64,000 nucleotides of DNA, from NCBI GenBank assembly GCA_963575645.1, contig OY754466.1, forward strand, positions 31,280,001 to 31,344,000. Direction: 5' to 3'. The stretch is from Xanthostigma xanthostigma (lineage: Eukaryota; Arthropoda; Insecta; Raphidioptera; Raphidiidae). Below, in pieces: positions 39,560-49,600 of the stretch. Position 1 is the first letter of the stretch, and each line of letters starts with the position of its first letter. The notes beneath the pieces were generated by a model that saw only the letters and a list, made by a program, of their open reading frames with translations, did no database searches and was not told the DNA's origin. Position numbers and translations under genes: made by a program.

Positions 39560-41045
39560 GGTTAATATGCAGTTTACATTTTCTTATGAGAGAATGATCC
39601 AAACCTGAATGTTATAGTGTAAATAGACTTACCTTCATGAAATAAAGCAATTTTACCTATAAAGACTCATTTGCTTCTAATTGTCATAAAGCATGTAAAA
39701 ATTGCTTGTCAGCGTTAAAAAAAATGGTTAATATGCAGTTTGCATTTTCTTATGAGAGAATGATCCAAACCTGAATGTTATAGTGTAAATAGACTTACCT
39801 TCATGAAATAAAGCAATTTTGCCTATAAGGACTCATTTGCCCCTAATAGTCATAAAGCATGTAAAAACTGCTTGTATGCGTTAAAATAATGGTTAATATG
39901 CAGTTTGCATTTTCTTATGAGAGAATGATCCAAACCTGAATGTTATAGTGTAGATAGACTTACCCTCATGAAATTAAGCAATTTTGCTTATAAAGACTCA
40001 TTTGCACCTAATTGTCGTAAAGCATTTAAAAACTGCTTGTCTGCGTTTAAATAATGGTTAATATGCAGTTTGCATTTTCTTATGAGAGAATGATCCAAAC
40101 CTGAATGTTATAGTGTAAATAGACTTACCTTCATGAAATAAAGCAATTTTGCCTATAAGGACTCATTTGCACTTAATTGTCATAAAGCATGTAAAAACTG
40201 CTTGTATGCGTATAAATGATAGTAAATATGCAGTTTGCATTTTCTTATGAGAGAATGATCCAAACCTAAATGTTATAGTGTAAATAGACTAACCCTCATG
40301 AAATAAAGCAATTTTGCCTATAAGGACTCATTTGCACCTAATTGTCATAAAGCATGTAAAAACAGCTTGTATGCGTTAAAATAATGGTTAATATGCAGTT
40401 TGCATTTTCTTATGAGAGATTGATCCAAACCTGAAAGTTATAGTGTAAATAGACTTACCTTCATAAAATAAAGCAATTTTGCCTATAAGGACTTATTTGC
40501 CCCTAATTGTCATAAAGCATGTAAAAACTGCTTGTATGCGTTAAAATAATGGTTAATAAGCAGTTTGCATTTTCTTATGAGAGAATACATTAACCCTGAA
40601 TGTTATAGTCTAAATAGACTTACCTTTGTAAAATAAAGCAATTTGGCCTATAAGGACTCATTTGCACGCAATTGTCGTGAAGCATGTAAAAACTGCTTGT
40701 CTGCGTTTAAATAATGGTTAATATGCAGTTTGCATTTTCTTATGAGATAAAGATCTAAACCTGAATGTTATAGTGTAAATAGACTTACCTTTCATGAAAT
40801 AAAGCGATTTTGCCTATAAGGACTCATTTGCACCTAATTGTCTTTAAGCATGTAAAAACTGCTTGTATGCGTTAAAATAATGGTCAATATGCAGTTTGCA
40901 TTTTCTTATGAGAGAATGATCCAAACCTGAATGTTATAATGTAAATAGACTTACCTTTGTAAAATAAAGCAATTTTGCCTATAAGGACTCATTTGCACGC
41001 AATTGTCGTGAAGCATGTAAAAACTGCTTGTCTGCGTTAAAATAA
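39560..41045 (-). repeat. Inverted 9-monomer HOR, copy (~1,486 bp)
   Basis: Markers here recur about 1,486 bp downstream: CAGTTTACATTTTC (about 39570 and 41058), CTCATTTGCTTC (about 39667 and 41153), GTGTAGATAGACTTAC (about 39948 and 41434), GCGTATAAATGATAG (about 40208 and 41694), CTGAAAGTTATAG (about 40431 and 41918) and GAGATAAAGATC (about 40744 and 42231). This 9-mer is the forward 10-mer/17-mer family in reverse orientation but with a period not seen in the forward domains. GGTCAATATG and ATAATGTAAATAG variants mark its high-coordinate end. Confidence 0.78.
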
Positions 41046-42531
41046 TGGTTAATATGCAGTTTACATTTTCTTATGAGAGAATGATCCAAACCTGAATGTT
41101 ATAGTGTAAATAGACTTACCTTCATGAAATAAAGCAATTTTACCTATAAAGACTCATTTGCTTCTAATTGTCATAAAGCATGTAAAAATTGCTTGTCAGC
41201 GTTAAAAAAAATGGTTAATATGCAGTTTGCATTTTCTTATGAGAGAATGATCCAAACCTGAATGTTATAGTGTAAATAGACTTACCTTCATGAAATAAAG
41301 CAATTTTGCCTATAAGGACTCATTTGCCCCTAATAGTCATAAAGCATGTAAAAACTGCTTGTATGCGTTAAAATAATGGTTAATATGCAGTTTGCATTTT
41401 CTTATGAGAGAATGATCCAAACCTGAATGTTATAGTGTAGATAGACTTACCCTCATGAAATTAAGCAATTTTGCTTATAAAGACTCATTTGCACCTAATT
41501 GTCGTAAAGCATTTAAAAACTGCTTGTCTGCGTTTAAATAATGGTTAATATGCAGTTTGCATTTTCTTATGAGAGAATGATCCAAACCTGAATGTTATAG
41601 TGTAAATAGACTTACCTTCATGAAATAAAGCAATTTTGCCTATAAGGACTCATTTGCACTTAATTGTCATAAAGCATGTAAAAACTGCTTGTATGCGTAT
41701 AAATGATAGTAAATATGCAGTTTGCATTTTCTTATGAGAGAATGATCCAAACCTAAATGTTATAGTGTAAATAGACTAACCCTCATGAAATAAAGCAATT
41801 TTGCCTATAAGGACTCATTTGCACCTAATTGTCATAAAGCATGTAAAAACAGCTTGTATGCGTTAAAATAATGGTTAATATGCAGTTTGCATTTTCTTAT
41901 GAGAGAATGATCCAAACCTGAAAGTTATAGTGTAAATAGACTTACCTTCATAAAATAAAGCAATTTTGCCTATAAGGACTTATTTGCCCCTAATTGTCAT
42001 AAAGCATGTAAAAACTGCTTGTATGCGTTAAAATAATGGTTAATAAGCAGTTTGCATTTTCTTATGAGAGAATAAATTAACCCTGAATGTTATAGTGTAA
42101 ATAGACTTACCTTTGTAAAATAAAGCAATTTTGCCTATAAGGACTCATTTGCACGCAATTGTCGTGAAGCATGTAAAAACTGCTTGTCTGCGTTTAAATA
42201 ATGGTTAATATGCAGTTTGCATTTTCTTATGAGATAAAGATCTAAACCTGAATGTTATAGTGTAAATAGACTTACCTTTCATGAAATAAAGCGATTTTGC
42301 CTATAAGGACTCATTTGCACCTAATTGTCTTTAAGCATGTAAAAACTGCTTGTATGCGTTAAAATAATGGTCAATATGCAGTTTGCATTTTCTTATGAGA
42401 GAATGATCCAAACCTGAATGTTATAATGTAAATAGACTTACCTTTGTAAAATAAAGCAATTTTGCCTATAAGGACTCATTTGCACGCAATTGTCGTGAAG
42501 CATGTAAAAACTGCTTGTCTGCGTTAAAATA
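41046..42531 (-). repeat. Inverted 9-monomer HOR, adjacent copy
   Basis: The tandem partner of 39560-41045, nearly identical along its length. A third, partial copy follows to about 42850 (CAGTTTACATTTTC near 42543, CTCATTTGCTTC near 42640). Small differences exist: GAGAATAAATTAACCC at about 42070 against GAGAATACATTAACCC at about 40580, and AATTTTGCC against AATTTGGCC near 42130 and 40640. The tandem order shows local amplification that happened after or independently of the forward expansions. Confidence 0.78.
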
Positions 42532-43659
42532 ATGGTTAATATGCAGTTTACATTTTCTTATGAGAGAATGATCCAAACCTGAATGTTATAGTGTAAATAG
42601 ACTTACCTTCATGAAATAAAGCAATTTTACCTATAAAGACTCATTTGCTTCTAATTGTCATAAAGCATGTAAAAATTGCTTGTCAGCGTTAAAAAAAATG
42701 GTTAATATGCAGTTTGCATTTTCTTATGAGAGAATGATCCAAACCTGAATGTTATAGTGTAAATAGACTTACCTTCATGAAATAAAGCAATTTTGCCTAT
42801 AAGGACTCATTTGCCCCTAATAGTCATAAAGCATGTAAAAACTGCTTGTATGCGTTAAAATGATAGTAAATATGCAGTTTGCATTTTCTTATGAAAGAAT
42901 GATCCAAACCTAAATGTTATAGTGTAAATAGACTAACCCTCATGAAATAAAGCAATTTTGCCTATAAGGACTCATTTGCACCTAATTGTCATAAAGCTTG
43001 TAAAAACTGCTTGTATGCGTTAAAATAATGGTTAATATGCAGTTTGCATTTTCTTATGAGAGAATGATCCAAACCTGAATGTTATAGTGTAAATAGACTT
43101 ACCTTCATGAAATAAAGCAATTTTGCCTATAAGGACTCATTTGCCCCTTATTGTCATAAAGCATGTAAAAACTGCTTGTATGCGTTAAAATAATGGTAAA
43201 TATGCAAATTGCATTTTCTTATGAAAAAATGATCCAAACCTGAATGTTATAGTGTAAATAGACTTACCTTTGTAGAATAAAGCAATTTTGCCTATAAGGA
43301 CTCATTTGCACGCAATTGTCGTGAAGCATGTAAAAACTGCTTCTCTGCGTTAAAATAATGGTGAATATGCAGTTTGCATTTTCTTATGAGAGAATGATCC
43401 AAACCTGAATGTTATAGTGAAAGTAGACTTACCTTTGTGAAATAAAACAATTTTGCCTTTAAGGACTTATTTGCACCTAATTGTCTTAAACCATGTAAAA
43501 ACTGCTTGTCTGCGTGAAAATAATAGTCAATATTCAGTTTGCATTTTCTTATGAGAGAACAATCTAAACCTGAATGTTATAGTGTAAATAGACTTACCCT
43601 CATGAAATAAAGCAATTTTTCCTATAAGGACTCATTTGCACCTAATTGTCGTAAAGCAT

Positions 43660-44330
43660 GTAAAAACTGCTTGTCTGCGTTAAAATAATGGTTAATATGC
43701 AGTTTGCATTTTCTTATGAGAGAATAATCCAAACCTGAATGTTATAGTGTAAATAGACTAACCTTCATGAAATAAAGCAATTTTGCCTATAAAGACCCAT
43801 TTGCCCCTAATTGTCATAAAGCATGTAAAACTGCTTGTATGCGTTAAAATAATAGTTAATATGCAGTTTGCATCTTCTTATGAGAGAATGATCCAAACCT
43901 GAATGTTATAGTTTAAGTAAACTTACCTTTGTAAAATAAAGCAATTTTGCCTATAAGGACTCATTTGCACCTAATTGTCGTTAAGCATGTAAAAACTGCT
44001 TGTCTGCGTTAAAATAATGGTTAATATGCAGTTTGCATTTTCTTATGAGAGAATGATCCAACCCTGAATGTTATAGTGTAAATAGACTTACCCTCATGAA
44101 ATAAAGCAATTTTGCCTATAAAGACTTATTTGCACCTAATTGTCGTAAAGCATGTAAAAACTGCTTGTCTGCGTTTAAATAATGGTTAATATGCAGTTTG
44201 CATTTTCTTATGAGAGACAGATCCAAACCTGAATGTTTTAGTGTAAATAGACTTACCTTCATAAAATAAAGCAATTTTGCCTATAAGGACCCATTTGCCC
44301 CTAATTGTCATAAAGCATGTAAAACTGCTT
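43660..44330 (-). repeat. Inverted 6-monomer HOR (~988 bp period), copy 1
   Basis: The rare TTTGCATCTTCTTATG (about 43867 and 44856), GTTTAAGTAAACTTACC (about 43911 and 44899), AGACTTATTTGCACC (about 44121 and 45110) and GAGACAGATCC with GTTTTAGTG (about 44213 and 45203) all recur at about 988-990 bp. The same markers in reverse match the AGTTTACTTAAAC and CTAAAACATTC / GATCTGTC units of the forward 10-18 kb region. Confidence 0.75.
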
Positions 44331-44649
44331 GTATGCGTTAAAATAATGGTTAATATGCAGTTTGCATTTTCTTATGAGAGAATGATCCAAACCTGAATGT
44401 TATAGTGTAAGTAAACTTACCTTTGTGAAATAAAGCAATTTCGCCTATAAGGACTCATTTGCACCTAATTGTCGTTAAGCATGTAAAAACTGCTTGTCTG
44501 CGTTAAAATAATGGTTAATATGCAGTTTGCATTTTCTTATGAGAGAATGATCCAAACCTGAATGTTATAGTGTAAATAGACTTACCCTCATGAAATAAAG
44601 CAATTTTGCCTATAAAGACTCATTTGCACCTAATTGTCGTAAAGCATGT

Positions 44650-45320
44650 AAAAACTGCTTGTCTGCGTTAAAATAATGGTTAATATGCAGTTTGCATTTT
44701 CTTATGAGAGAATAATCCAAACCTGAATGTTATAGTGTAAATAGACTAACCTTCATGAAATAAAGCAATTTTGCCTATAAGGACCCATTTGCCCCTAATT
44801 GTCATAAAGCATGTAAAACTGCTTGTATGCGTTAAAATAATAGTTAATATGCAGTTTGCATCTTCTTATGAGAGAATGATCCAAACCTGAATGTTATAGT
44901 TTAAGTAAACTTACCTTTGTAAAATAAAGCAATTTTGCCTATAAGGACTCATTTGCACCTAATTGTCGTTAAGCATGTAAAAACTGCTTGTCTGCGTTAA
45001 AATAATGGTTAATATGCAGTTTGCATTTACTTATGAGAGAATGATCCAAACCTGAATGTTATAGTGTAAATAGACTTACCCTCATGAAATAAAGCAATTT
45101 TGCCTATAAAGACTTATTTGCACCTAATTGTCGTAAGGCATGTAAAAACTGCTTGTCTGCGTTTAAATAATGGTTAATATGCAGTTTGCATTTTCTTATG
45201 AGAGACAGATCCAAACCTGAATGTTTTAGTGTAAATAGACTTACCTTCATAAAATAAAGCAATTTTGCCTATAAGGACCCATTTGCCCCTAATTGTCATA
45301 AAGCATGTAAAACTGCTTGT
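44650..45320 (-). repeat. Inverted 6-monomer HOR, copy 2
   Basis: The partner of 43660-44330. One visible difference is CGTAAGGCATG near 45130 against CGTAAAGCATG in copy 1, and TTTGCATTTACTTATG near 45024 where most units have CATTTTCTTATG. After about 45320 the block changes to a unit with CAGTTTACATTTTC and CTCATTTGCTTC. Confidence 0.73.
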
Positions 45321-45631
45321 ATGCGTTAAAATAATGGTTAATATGCAGTTTACATTTTCTTATGAGAGAATGATCCAAACCTGAATGTTATAGTGTAAAT
45401 AGACTTACCTTCATGAAATAAAGCAATTTTGCCTATAAAGACTCATTTGCTTCTAATTGTCATAAAGCATGTAAAAACTGCTTGTCAGCGTTAAAAAAAT
45501 GGTTAATATGCAGTTTGCATTTTCTTATGAGAGAATGATCCAAACCTGAATGTTATAGTGTAAATAGACTAACCTTCATGAAATAAAGCAATTTTGCCTA
45601 TAAGGACTCATTTGCCCCTAATTGTCATAAA

Positions 45632-45940
45632 GCATGTAAAACCTGCTTGTATGCATTATAACGATAGTAAATATGCAGTTTGCATTTTCTTATGAAAGAA
45701 TGATCCAAACCTAAATGTTATAGTGTAAATAGACTAACCCTCATGAAATTAAGCAATTTTGCTTATAAGGACTCATTTATGACAATTAGGTGCAAATGAG
45801 TCCTTATAGGCAAAATTGCTTAATTTCATGAGGGTTAGTCTATTTACACTATAACATTTAGGTTTGGATCATTCTTTCATAAGAAAATGCAAACTGCATA
45901 TTTACTATCATTATAAAGCATACAAGCAGTTTTTACATGC
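45632..45940. other. Right inversion junction: near-perfect palindrome, 147-bp arms, 15-nt spacer
   Basis: The left arm 45632-45778 and right arm 45794-45940 are reverse complements with, by my reading, four mismatches in 147 positions; the spacer is 45779-45793. Both arms carry the same uncommon variants: GCTTAATTTCATG, GAGGGTTAGTC, AACATTTAGG, ATTCTTTCATAAG and the altered unit start ATTATAAAGCATAC / ATTATAATGCATAC. So the same monomer variant lies on both sides of the orientation switch. A plain inversion would join two unrelated units, so this looks like fold-back or template-switch copying. Confidence 0.88.
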
Positions 45941-46244
45941 TTTATGACAATTAGGTGCAAATGAGTCCTTATAAGCAAAATTGCTTTATTTCGTGAGGGT
46001 AAGTCTATTTTCACTATAACATTCAGGTTTGGATCGTTCTCTCATAAGAAAATGCAAACTGCATATTAACCATTGTTTTAACCCTGACAAGCAGTTTTTA
46101 CATGCTTTACGACAATTAGGTGCAAATGAGTCATTAAAGACAAAATTGTTTTATTTCACAAAGGTAAGTCTTCTTTCACTATAACATTCAGGTTTGGATC
46201 GTTCTCTCATAAGAAAATGCAAACTGCATATTAACCATTATTTT
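45779..46244 (+). repeat. Satellite array, short forward domain before the insertion
   Basis: Roughly three forward monomers: the palindrome unit, then units with TTTCGTGAGGG and TTTTCACTATAAC, then one with ACCCTGACAAGC and AGTCATTAAAGACAAAATTG. The last unit is cut at CCATTATTTT by the insertion. Confidence 0.9.
46229..46244 (+). repeat. Left copy of the target-site duplication
   Basis: The 16-base satellite string TATTAACCATTATTTT immediately left of the insertion is repeated at 46595-46610 on its right. The satellite resumes in the same phase, so these 16 bp are truly doubled. Its right limit is blurred by the T-run, so the real duplication is 11-16 bp. Confidence 0.8.
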
Positions 46245-46251
46245 TTTTTTT
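46241..46251 (-). other. T-run at the left end of the insertion (poly(A) of the - strand?)
   Basis: Eleven consecutive T where the satellite normally has four. On the - strand this is an A-run at the 3' end of the inserted sequence, next to the target duplication. That arrangement is typical of insertion by target-primed reverse transcription. The run is short, so it could also be a chance or slipped extension of the satellite's own T4. Confidence 0.6.
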
Positions 46252-46276
46252 AAATTCAATTCCAGACGTAAATAAC

Positions 46277-46351
46277 AATAACACACAGGATCACGGGTAT
46301 TTGGAATATAAATTGTTAATCAGTTTAAACTATCATTGATTAGCAACGTTT
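46277..46351 (+). repeat. Insertion, left 75-bp inverted-repeat arm
   Basis: It begins AATAACACACAGG and ends GCAACGTTT. By base-by-base reading it is an exact reverse complement of 46521-46595 over all 75 positions; the bases just outside (C at 46276, T at 46352) do not pair. Exact identity over 75 bp means the arms were made or homogenised recently, or are under constraint. The arm itself contains AGTTTAAACT, a perfect 10-bp palindrome. Confidence 0.92.
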
Positions 46352-46520
46352 TGATTGGAAAGTAATGTATGTTTTTTATATTGACGATCGTTTAGACGAT
46401 TTTGAGGTTAGTTATTGTAACATTTTAATCTTTTCTTTTGGAGTTTATTCATCATGCTCATATATTAATGTTAAATGTATTGTATTTTCAGAGCTTGATA
46501 AAGTCTTGAGAATAAAGACG
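46352..46520. other. Central 169-bp segment of the insertion
   Basis: AT-rich unique sequence with no ORF. Near its left end GACGATCGTTTAGACGATTTTGAGG holds a short dyad (GATCGTTTAGACGATTTTG; ATCGT and ACGAT). At its right end 46495-46526 reads TTGATAA, then GTCTT, a 7-base loop, AAGAC, then GAAACG. That order (UGA-N-A, short hairpin, GAAA) resembles the stem II part of a hammerhead ribozyme, but the expected CUGANGA is changed at two positions and an extra A is present. I call it a resemblance only. Confidence 0.5.
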
Positions 46521-46595
46521 AAACGTTGCTAATCAATGATAGTTTAAACTGATTAACAATTTATATTCCAAATACCCGTGATCCTGTGTGTTATT
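46521..46595 (-). repeat. Insertion, right 75-bp inverted-repeat arm
   Basis: The exact reverse complement of 46277-46351. It starts AAACGTTGC directly after the hammerhead-like GACG and ends GTGTGTTATT. Its last base, T at 46595, overlaps the first base of the right target duplication. Together the arms could form a 75-bp hairpin with a 169-base loop if transcribed or single-stranded. Confidence 0.92.
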
Positions 46596-46610
46596 ATTAA
46601 CCATTATTTT
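46595..46610 (+). repeat. Right copy of the target-site duplication
   Basis: The second copy of TATTAACCATTATTTT, after which the satellite continues with AACGCATAC in normal phase. Compared with the left copy it is intact and unblurred. Confidence 0.8.
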
Positions 46611-49600
46611 AACGCATACAAGCAGTTTTTACATGCTTTATGACAATTAGGGGCAAATGGGTCCTTATAGGCAAAATTGCTTTATTTCATGAAGGTTAGT
46701 CTATTTTCACTATAACATTCAGGGTTGGATCGTTCTCTCATAAAAAAATGCAAACTGCATATTATCCATTATTTTAACGCATACAAGCAGTTTTTACATG
46801 CTTTATGACAATTAGGGGCAAATGAGTCCTTATAGGCAAAATTGCTTTATTTCATGAAGGTAAGTCTATTTTCACTATAACATTCAGGTTTGGATCGTTC
46901 TCTCATAAGAAAATGCAAACTGCATATTAACCATTATTTTAACGCATACAAGCAGTTTTTACATGCTTTATGACAATTAGGGGCAAATGAGTCCTTATAG
47001 GCAAAATTGCTTTATTTCATAAAGGTAAGTCTATTTAGACTATAACATTCAGGTTTGGATCATTCTCTCATAAGAAAATGCAAACTGCATATTAACCATT
47101 ATTTTAACCCTGACAAGCAGTTTTTACATGCTTTACGACAATTAGGTGCAAATGAGTCCTTATAGGCAAAATTGCTTTATTTCATGAGGGTAAGTCTATT
47201 TACACTATAACATTCAGGTTTGGATCATTCTCTCATAAAAAAATGCAAACTGCATATTAACCATTATTTTAACGCATACAAGCAGTTTTTACATGCTTTA
47301 TGACAATTAGGGGCAAATAAGTCCTTATAGGCAAAATTGCTTTATTTCATGAAGGTAAGTCTATTTCCACTATAACATTCAGGTTTGGATCATTCTCTCA
47401 TAAGAAAATGCAAACTGCATATTAACAATTATTTTAACGCAGACAAGCAGTTTTTACATGCTTTACGACAATTAGGTGTAAATGAGTCCTTATAGGCAAA
47501 ATTGCTTTATTTCATGAGGGTTAGTCTATTTACACTATAACAATTACGTTTGGATCATTCTCTCATAAGAAAATGCAAACTGCATATTTACTATCATTTT
47601 AACGCTTACAAGCAGTTTTCACATGCTTTATGACAATTAGGGGCAAATAAGTCCTTATAGGCAAAATTGCTTTATTTCATGAAGGTAAGTCTATTTCCAC
47701 TATAACATTCAGGTTTGGATCATTCTCTCATAAAAAAATGCAAACTGCATATTAACCATTATTTTAACGCATACAAGCAGTTTTTACATGCTTTATGACA
47801 ATTAGGGGCAAATAAGTCCTTATAGGCAAAATTGCTTTATTTCATGAAGGTAAGTCTATTTCCACTATAACATTCAGGTTTGGATCATTCTCTCATAAGA
47901 AAATGCAAACTGCATAAAACCATTATTTCAACGCATACAAGCAGTTTTTACATGCTTTATGACAATTAGGGGCAAATGCGTCCTTATAGGCAAAATTGCT
48001 TTATTTAATGAAGGTTAGTCTATTTACACTATAACATTCAGGTTTAGATCATTCTCTCATAAGAAAATGCTAACTGCATATCAACCATTATTTTAACGCA
48101 GCCAAGCAGTTTTTACATGCTTCACGACAATTGCGTGCAAATGAGTCCTTATAGGCAAAATTGCTTTATTTTACAAAGGTAAGTCTATTTTCACTATAAC
48201 ATTCAGGTTTGGATCATTCTCTCATAAGAAAATGCAAACTGCATATTAACTATTATTTTAACGCATACAAGCAGTTTTACATGCTTTATGACAATTAGGG
48301 GCAAATGGGTCCTTATAGGCAAAATTGCTTTATTTCATGAAGGTTAGTCTATTTACACTATAACATTCAGGTTTGGATCTTTCTCTCATAAGAAAATGCA
48401 AACTGCATATTAACCATTATTTAAACGCAGACAAGCAGTTTTTACATGCTTTACGACAATTAGGTGCAAATGAGTCTTTATAGGCAAAATTGCTTTATTT
48501 CATGAAGGTAAGTCTATTTACACTATAACATTTAGGTTTGGATCATTCTCTCATAAGAAAATGCAAACTGCATATTAACCATTATTTTAACGCATACAAG
48601 CAGTTTTTACAAGTTTATGACAATTAGGTGCAAATGAGTCCTTATAAGCAAAATTGCTTAATTTCATGAGGGTTAGTCTATTTACACTATAACATTTAGG
48701 TTTGGATCATTCTTTCATAAGAAAATGCAAACTGCATATTTACTATCATTATAACGCATACAAGCAGGTTTTACATGCTTTATGACAATTAGGGGCAAAT
48801 GAGTCCTTATAGGCAAAATTGCTTTATTTCATGAAGGTTAGTCTATTTACACTATAACATTCAGGTTTGGATCATTCTCTCATAAGAAAATGCAAACTGC
48901 ATATTTACTATCATTATAACGCATACAAGCAGTTTTTACATGCTTTATGACAATTAGGGGCAAATGAGTCCTTATAGGCAAAATTGCTTTTTTTCATTAA
49001 GGTAAGTCTATTTAGACTATAACATTCAGGTTTGGATCATTCTCTCATAAGAAAATGCAAACTGCATATTTAGCATTATTTTAACCCTGACAAGCAGTTT
49101 TTACATGCTTTACGACAATTAGGTGCAAATGAGTCCTTATAGGCAAAATTGCTTTATTTCATGAGGGTAAGTCTATTTACACTATAACATTCAGGTTTGG
49201 ATCATTCTCTCATAAGAAAATGCAAACTGCATATTAACCATTATTTTAACGCATACAAGCAGTTTTTACATGCTTTATGACAATTAGGGGCAAATAAGTC
49301 CTTATAGGCAAAATTGCTTTATTTCGTGAAGGTAAGTCTATTTACACTATAACATTCAGGTTTGGATCATTCTCTCATAAGAAAATGCAAACTGCATATT
49401 AACTATTATTTTAACGCAGACAAGCAGTTTTTACATGCTTTACGACAATTAGGTGCAAATGAGTCCTCATAGGCAAAATTGCTTTATTTCATGAGAGTTA
49501 GTCTATTTACACTATAACATTTAGGTTTGGATCATTCTCTCATAAGGAAATGCAAACTGCATATTTACTATCATTTTAACGCTTACAAGCAGTTTTTACA

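Larger units (their letters stand above)
36344..45778 (-). repeat. Satellite array, inverted domain (9.4 kb)
   Basis: Here the landmarks appear as reverse complements on the + strand: GCAATTTTGCC, TATAAGGACTCATTTGC, CTGCTTGTATGCGTT, ATATGCAGTTTGCATTT and GGTTTGGATC read backwards as GATCCAAACC. The monomer is the same length and belongs to the same sub-families as in the forward domains. Read on the - strand from 45778 down, the rare markers come in the same order as in the forward superblocks, so this is an inverted superblock rather than a scrambled region. About 57 monomers are involved (length over 165). Confidence 0.96.
46245..46594 (-). mobile_element. Non-satellite insertion, ~350 bp, retroposon-like or MITE-like, unclassified
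   Basis: This is the only stretch in the window unrelated to the satellite. Read on the - strand it begins near 46595 with a 75-bp arm, continues through ~169 bp of unique sequence, repeats the arm in inverse orientation and ends with TTATTTACGTCTGGAATTG and an A-run. The T-run plus a 15-16-bp target duplication suggest retroposition; the long perfect terminal arms suggest a fold-back or MITE-type element. No ORF of note is present. I saw no tRNA-like B box (GGTTCGA type), so a tRNA-derived SINE is unlikely. I do not recognise the family. It is present once in 64 kb and has not been amplified with the array, so it is younger than the local HOR expansions or lies outside the amplified units. 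Confidence 0.8.

Noticed and set aside
36344..45778. Assembly artefact as the sole explanation of the inverted domain
   Set aside because: The inverted segment has its own private variants and its own 9-mer expansion, so it is not a mirrored duplicate of another part of this window. An artefact at one junction cannot be excluded without reads.
46245..46594. tRNA-derived SINE
   Set aside because: No A-box or B-box promoter motif could be found on either strand, and the long inverted arms are not a SINE feature.
46245..46594. Viral or retroviral remnant in the insertion
   Set aside because: No LTR ends, primer-binding site or protein-coding remnant is visible; the segment is too short and AT-rich to assign.
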